Shown piece by piece: positions 38,974 to 42,597 of a DNA stretch of 42,597 nucleotides. The stretch comes from Sphingosinicella sp. YJ22 (GTDB taxonomy: Bacteria > Pseudomonadota > Alphaproteobacteria > Sphingomonadales > Sphingomonadaceae). Both the position numbers and the translations under genes were made by a program. Where the stretch lies: positions 1 to 42,597 of the forward strand of contig NZ_JAANPA010000029.1 of the NCBI RefSeq assembly GCF_011320075.1, written 5' to 3'. How positions within the stretch are numbered: position 1 is the first letter of the stretch; every line of letters starts with the position of its first letter. The notes under the pieces are model-generated. The model was not told the DNA's origin, ran no database searches, and saw only the letters and a program-made list of their open reading frames with translations.

Positions 38974-41202
38974 GTGAGCCAGGAAAGCGTACTAGGCGCC
39001 AAGAGCAACGAGCGGTTCGCGCGCCCTCTGTTCCTGACGACGATCGTCGTCGGATCGTTCCTGCTGTTCCTCACCCAGCCGATGGTCGCGCGCATGGCGC
39101 TTCCGCGGGTCGGCGGCGCCCCCGCGGTGTGGAACAGCGCGATGCTGGTCTACCAGCTGCTGCTTCTCGCCGGCTATGCCTATGCCCATTATCTCGGCCG
39201 GGTGAGGCCGCGCTACCAGGTCGGCATCCACGTCATCCTGCTCGGCGTCGCCGCCTTGTGGCTGCCGCTCCACCTCGTGAGCTGGGTGCCGCCCACGACC
39301 AGCCAGCCGGCCTTCTGGGTGCCGTGGTTCCTGCTCGCCTCGATCGGGCCGCTCTTTTTCATCGTCTCGGCCCAGGCGCCGCTGATGCAGCGCTGGTACG
39401 CGCTCGAGACGAGCCGCGGCGATCCTTATCCGCTCTATGCCGCTTCCAATCTCGGCAGCTTCGCGGGTCTCATTTCCTATCCGCTCCTGGTCGAGCCGCT
39501 GATGACGCTGCAGGAGCAGTCCTATCTGTGGACCGGCCTCTATGCGGTGCTGGTCCTGCTGGTGATCGGCTGCGCGGTGACCGTGCCCGGCCACGCGGTC
39601 GAGAAGATGCCGGAGGAGACCGCGCCCAAGCCGCCTCCCAAACGGGTTCTGCGCTGGATCGCACTGGCGGCGGTGCCGTCGGGGCTGATGCTGTCGACGA
39701 CGACCCACCTCACCACCGACATTGTCGCCATCCCCTTGCTGTGGGTTCTTCCGCTCGGCCTCTACCTGCTGAGCTTCGTCGTCGCCTTTGCGGCGCGGCG
39801 GAAGGTCGCCGACTTCATCACCCTGCTGGCGCCGGTCGTCATACTGATCGCCGGCGGCCTCGCCTTTGCGAGCGGATCGCGCGACCCGCTGGTGGCGGCA
39901 ACGCTGGGCCTGCTGCTGCTCTTCACCATCGCGGTTGCGCTTCATACCCAGATGTTCCGCCTGCGCCCAGCGGTCGGCCATCTCACCCGATTCTACCTGG
40001 CAATGTCGTTCGGCGGCATGCTCGGCGGCCTGTTCTGCGCGATCGTCGCGCCGCTGGTGTTCGACTGGGCCTATGAGCACCCGCTGCTGATCCTCGCGGC
40101 CGCGCTTCTCGTCCCGCAGACGCCCTTGCTCGGCTGGCCTCGGCACCTGTCGCCGATCCTGACGGTGGCGCTGCCCGGCCTCGCGCTCGTGCTGTCGCTC
40201 GCGACCTTCCTCTACCTGCGCGACACCTCGGTGATGGCGGGCACGATCGTCGTGTCGCTGCTCGCGCTCGCCTGCCTCGGCCGGCCGCTCGCCTTCATGA
40301 TCAGCCTTGCCGCGCTGATGCTCAGCTATGGCGGCTGGCAGGTGCTCTACCAGTCGACCACGGACACCCGCACCCGCTCCTATTTCGGCATCTACCAGGT
40401 CAACACGCGCTACAATGACGCGGGCGAGGCCTATGCCCGCGCGCTGACCCACGGCACGACCCTTCACGGCATCCAGAATCTCGTGCCGGGCACCGAGACG
40501 GTGGCGACCAGCTATTATGCGCGCCGCTCGGGCGTCGGCCATGCCCTCGCCAACGCGCCGCAATTGTTCGGGCCCAATGCCCGGATCGGAGTCGTCGGCC
40601 TCGGCACCGGGACCTTGTCCTGCTACCGCCAGCCCGGCCAGAACTGGACGATCTTCGAGATCGATCCCGTCATGGTCGACATCGCGCGTAACCGCTTCAG
40701 CTTCCTGTCGCGCTGCGCCCCGGATGCGCGGATCGTGCTCGGCGACGCCCGCGTCAGCCTCGCCAACGCGGCGCCCAATTCGATCGACATCCTCGCGGTC
40801 GACGCCTTCTCGTCCGACGCGGTGCCGATGCACCTGCTCACCCACGAGGCGCTCGGCGTCTATGGCCGAGCGGTGCAGCCCGACGGAATCGTCCTGTTCC
40901 ACGTCTCCAACCGCTATCTCGACCTCAAGCCGGTCGTCGCCGACCTGGCCGAGCGGGGCGGCTGGCAGACCGCGATGCTCGAATATGATCCGACCGAGGA
41001 CGAGCAGATGATGAACGCGACGGTGTCGGTGTGGATCGCCCTGTCGCGCAACCCGGCCTCGCTCGACCGTCTCGTCCAGGCGAGCGGCGACGATGCCGGC
41101 CAGTGGCTGCTGCTTCAGCGCACGCCCGGCTTCGCCGGGTGGAGCGATGACTACGCCTCGATCCTGCCGATCCTGCGGCCGCCCGAGATGCCTTGGGAAT
41201 GA
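38974..41202 (+). CDS. Fused membrane domain / spermidine synthase-like SAM domain protein
   Basis: 742 residues from GTG 38974, with GGAG 5 bases upstream. Residues 17-500 hold about 12 membrane segments of the MFS-like type (QPMVARMALPRVGGAPAVWNSAMLVYQ near the start). The C-terminal 200 residues form a spermidine-synthase-like domain beginning at about residue 539 (GVVGLGTGTLSCY), with the acidic SAM ligand in FEIDP and the catalytic-site region LAVDAFSSDAVPMHLLT. Polyamine synthesis is not assured: family members are widespread with unknown substrate. It follows hemB and is coupled to the acetyltransferase gene by an ATGA overlap. Confidence 0.88.
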   Translation: MSQESVLGAKSNERFARPLFLTTIVVGSFLLFLTQPMVARMALPRVGGAPAVWNSAMLVYQLLLLAGYAYAHYLGRVRPRYQVGIHVILLGVAALWLPLHLVSWVPPTTSQPAFWVPWFLLASIGPLFFIVSAQAPLMQRWYALETSRGDPYPLYAASNLGSFAGLISYPLLVEPLMTLQEQSYLWTGLYAVLVLLVIGCAVTVPGHAVEKMPEETAPKPPPKRVLRWIALAAVPSGLMLSTTTHLTTDIVAIPLLWVLPLGLYLLSFVVAFAARRKVADFITLLAPVVILIAGGLAFASGSRDPLVAATLGLLLLFTIAVALHTQMFRLRPAVGHLTRFYLAMSFGGMLGGLFCAIVAPLVFDWAYEHPLLILAAALLVPQTPLLGWPRHLSPILTVALPGLALVLSLATFLYLRDTSVMAGTIVVSLLALACLGRPLAFMISLAALMLSYGGWQVLYQSTTDTRTRSYFGIYQVNTRYNDAGEAYARALTHGTTLHGIQNLVPGTETVATSYYARRSGVGHALANAPQLFGPNARIGVVGLGTGTLSCYRQPGQNWTIFEIDPVMVDIARNRFSFLSRCAPDARIVLGDARVSLANAAPNSIDILAVDAFSSDAVPMHLLTHEALGVYGRAVQPDGIVLFHVSNRYLDLKPVVADLAERGGWQTAMLEYDPTEDEQMMNATVSVWIALSRNPASLDRLVQASGDDAGQWLLLQRTPGFAGWSDDYASILPILRPPEMPWE

Positions 41203-41744
41203 TCGAGACCGAGCGGCTGATCCTGCGCGGCTGGACCGAGGCCGACGTCGAGCCCTTCATCCGCCACACCAACAGGCCGGCGGTGATGCGCTGGCTCGGT
41301 GGCGTGCGTCACGAGGCGGACCTGCGCGAAGTCATCACCGAACGCTTCCCGCGCTGGCAGGCCGAGCGCGGCTTCACCTTCTGGGCGGTCGAGCGCAAGG
41401 AGGACGGCGAACTGCTCGGCTTCTGCGGCCTCAAGCGCGCCGATGACGAGGGCACAAGAATCAAGGGCTGGCACGAGATCGGCTGGCGCCTGCGCGAGGA
41501 TGTATGGGGCCAGGGCTATGCGCGGGAAGCCGCCACCGCCTCGCTCGACTTCGCTTTCGAGCAGGCCGGCGCGGAGCGCGTGGTGGCGCTTACCGTGATC
41601 GGTAATGAGCCCAGCTGGCGGCTGATGGAGCGGCTCGGCATGACGCGCCGCCCGGACCTCGACTATGAAGGCCCGGCATGGGCGGAGACGCCGGTCATCG
41701 CTTATGTGATCGAGAGGGAAGAATGGCAGGCGCGAACCTCCTGA
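41199..41744 (+). CDS. GNAT-family N-acetyltransferase (RimJ/RimL-like)
   Basis: 181 residues. MIETERLILRGWTEADVEPF is the usual start of the RimJ/RimL subgroup; the acetyl-CoA-binding motif A is GWRLREDVWGQGYAREAATASLDFAF, and motif B appears as VIGNEPSWRLMERLGM. It transfers acetyl groups to protein N-termini or small amines; the acceptor is unknown. The ATG overlaps the preceding TGA (41199-41202), and its last 22 bases overlap the carbonic anhydrase gene, so all three are probably co-translated. Confidence 0.9.
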   Translation: MIETERLILRGWTEADVEPFIRHTNRPAVMRWLGGVRHEADLREVITERFPRWQAERGFTFWAVERKEDGELLGFCGLKRADDEGTRIKGWHEIGWRLREDVWGQGYAREAATASLDFAFEQAGAERVVALTVIGNEPSWRLMERLGMTRRPDLDYEGPAWAETPVIAYVIEREEWQARTS

Positions 41745-42319
41745 GCTTTGGCGCCAAGGCGCCGCGCATCGACCCGCAGGCGTTCGTTGCGCCCGGCGCT
41801 CAGCTCATCGGCCACATCGAGATGGGGCCGGAATCAAGCGTCTGGTACAATTGCGTGCTTCGCGGCGACATGAACCTCATCCGCATCGGCGCGCGCTCCA
41901 ACATCCAGGACGGCAGCGTCATCCATGTCGATCCGCCGCGTCCCGGCGGCCCGGAGCAAGGCTATCCCGCGCTGATCGGCGAGGAGGTGCTGATTGGCCA
42001 TATGGCGATGGTCCATGGCTGCACCCTTCACGACCGCGCCTTCGTCGGCCTCGGCGCGATCGTCATGGACGGCTGCACGATCGAGAGTGACGCGATGCTC
42101 GCCGCCGGTGCGATGCTGACGCCCGGCAAGCGCATCCCGTCGGGGCAATTATGGGCGGGCCGCCCGGCCAAATATGTACGCGACCTCACCCCGGACGACA
42201 TTGTCGGAATGCGTGCGGGAGTCGTCCATTATGTCGAGCTCGCGAAGCGTCACCGCGAAGAGGCGAAACCGCTCTGGCGGCCGAGGCTGCTCCTGAGGCC
42301 TTCCAGCCGGCGATGCTGA
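41723..42319 (+). CDS. Gamma-class carbonic anhydrase-like protein
   Basis: 198 residues with the left-handed beta-helix hexapeptide pattern (AQLIGHIEMGPESSVWYNCVLRGD). The three zinc-binding histidines are H68 (VIHV), H93 and H98 (GHMAMVHG). Members hydrate CO2 or act as acyl-carrier-like scaffolds; the group includes the YrdA/CaiE types. GAGGGA lies close upstream of ATG 41723. The last 25 residues (RHREEAKPLWRPRLLLRPSSRRC) extend past the usual fold and are encoded in the stretch overlapping the convergent gene, so this C-terminus may be a side effect of the overlap. Confidence 0.9.
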   Translation: MAGANLLSFGAKAPRIDPQAFVAPGAQLIGHIEMGPESSVWYNCVLRGDMNLIRIGARSNIQDGSVIHVDPPRPGGPEQGYPALIGEEVLIGHMAMVHGCTLHDRAFVGLGAIVMDGCTIESDAMLAAGAMLTPGKRIPSGQLWAGRPAKYVRDLTPDDIVGMRAGVVHYVELAKRHREEAKPLWRPRLLLRPSSRRC

Positions 42320-42597
42320 TCGTTGGCGAGCGCCTGCGCGAATTGCTGCGCTTCCATAAGCGCCTCATGATCCGCCTCGCTGGTCGGCGCGTCCGCCCGC
42401 TCGACCGCTAGCCGGTCGAGATCGGCGAGCGCCACCGTCGTCTCGGTGCGCGCGACCTCGGCCCGCGAGATCGCTTCCTGCGCCTGCACCCAGCTGTCCG
42501 AATTGGCCCCGCCGGCGGCGCGCGCCAGCGGCGCGGCGCGGGCAAAAGCGCGTTCGAACGCCGCGTCGCCGGCGCGGGCGCGCGCGAGCAGATCGGC
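42250..42597 (-). CDS. Unknown protein, C-terminal 115 residues (runs off window)
   Basis: An open frame runs from the window edge to TGA at 42250. It reads ADLLARARAGDAAFERAF ... RRLEGLRSSLGRQSGFASSR: alanine-, glutamate- and arginine-rich, strongly helical, perhaps coiled coil. It shares 70 bases with the convergent carbonic anhydrase gene. I do not recognise a family, and the N-terminal part lies beyond the window. Confidence 0.55.
   Translation of the reverse strand, partial: ADLLARARAGDAAFERAFARAAPLARAAGGANSDSWVQAQEAISRAEVARTETTVALADLDRLAVERADAPTSEADHEALMEAQQFAQALANDQHRRLEGLRSSLGRQSGFASSR

Overview
The window is dense, high-GC (roughly two-thirds G+C by eye) chromosomal DNA from an alphaproteobacterium, most probably of the order Sphingomonadales. 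I base this on the gene neighbourhoods (pcm - TolC family - PopZ/DUF2497 - S9 peptidase - valS; radA - cvpA - cysS; aroK - xerD - accA), the sequence flavour of the proteins, and intergenic G-rich/C-rich palindromes of a kind common in that group. I see no rRNA, tRNA, transposase, integrase island, prophage or CRISPR array. No gap without a gene exceeds 300 bases.

Layout. 1-2250 (minus): N-terminal half of a TonB-like protein, rsmD and an RsuA/RluB pseudouridine synthase. 2389-5795: stand-alone response regulator, a lone Rieske oxygenase alpha subunit, and an AmpG-type permease. 5813-9285 (minus): lapA-like, pyrF, accD, folC, with two palindromic repeats between them; the trp genes usually lying between pyrF and accD in relatives are absent. 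9339-14149: patatin-like protein, secreted or membrane-anchored serine hydrolase, EEP-family protein and a short hibernation factor. 14269-20107 (plus): radA, cvpA, cysS, IscU-like protein, CPA2 antiporter. 20104-26067: aroK (minus), then a tight run of small membrane protein, helical secreted protein, xerD and accA, then an M48 protease. 26140-26822 (minus): three tandem Flp pilins. 26914-30929: mutT, a methyltransferase, pcm-like, TolC family, PopZ-like. 30932-36371: palindromic repeat, S9 peptidase, toxin-antitoxin pair, valS. 36445-42597: secreted unknown, lipid kinase, hemB, a membrane/spermidine-synthase fusion, GNAT, gamma-carbonic anhydrase, and the tail of an unknown gene.

How the genes work together. 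Most are housekeeping: fatty acid synthesis (accA and accD, unlinked), translation (cysS, valS, rsmD, rluB, hpf), folate, pyrimidine, shikimate and haem synthesis, recombination (radA, xerD) and envelope functions (TolC, AmpG, M48, TonB, Flp pili). The most noteworthy signals are: a patch of about 450 bases inside cysS with much lower G+C that coincides with the region after KMSKS, suggesting a mosaic gene; three four-hairpin repeats whose stems differ between copies but stay paired, and whose ends serve as ribosome binding sites for neighbouring genes; loss or relocation of trpFBA; a likely CTG start in the pseudouridine synthase gene; and an uncharacterised small membrane protein plus helical-repeat protein pair translationally coupled to xerD.

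All calls come from reading translations and motifs by eye; no database search was run.
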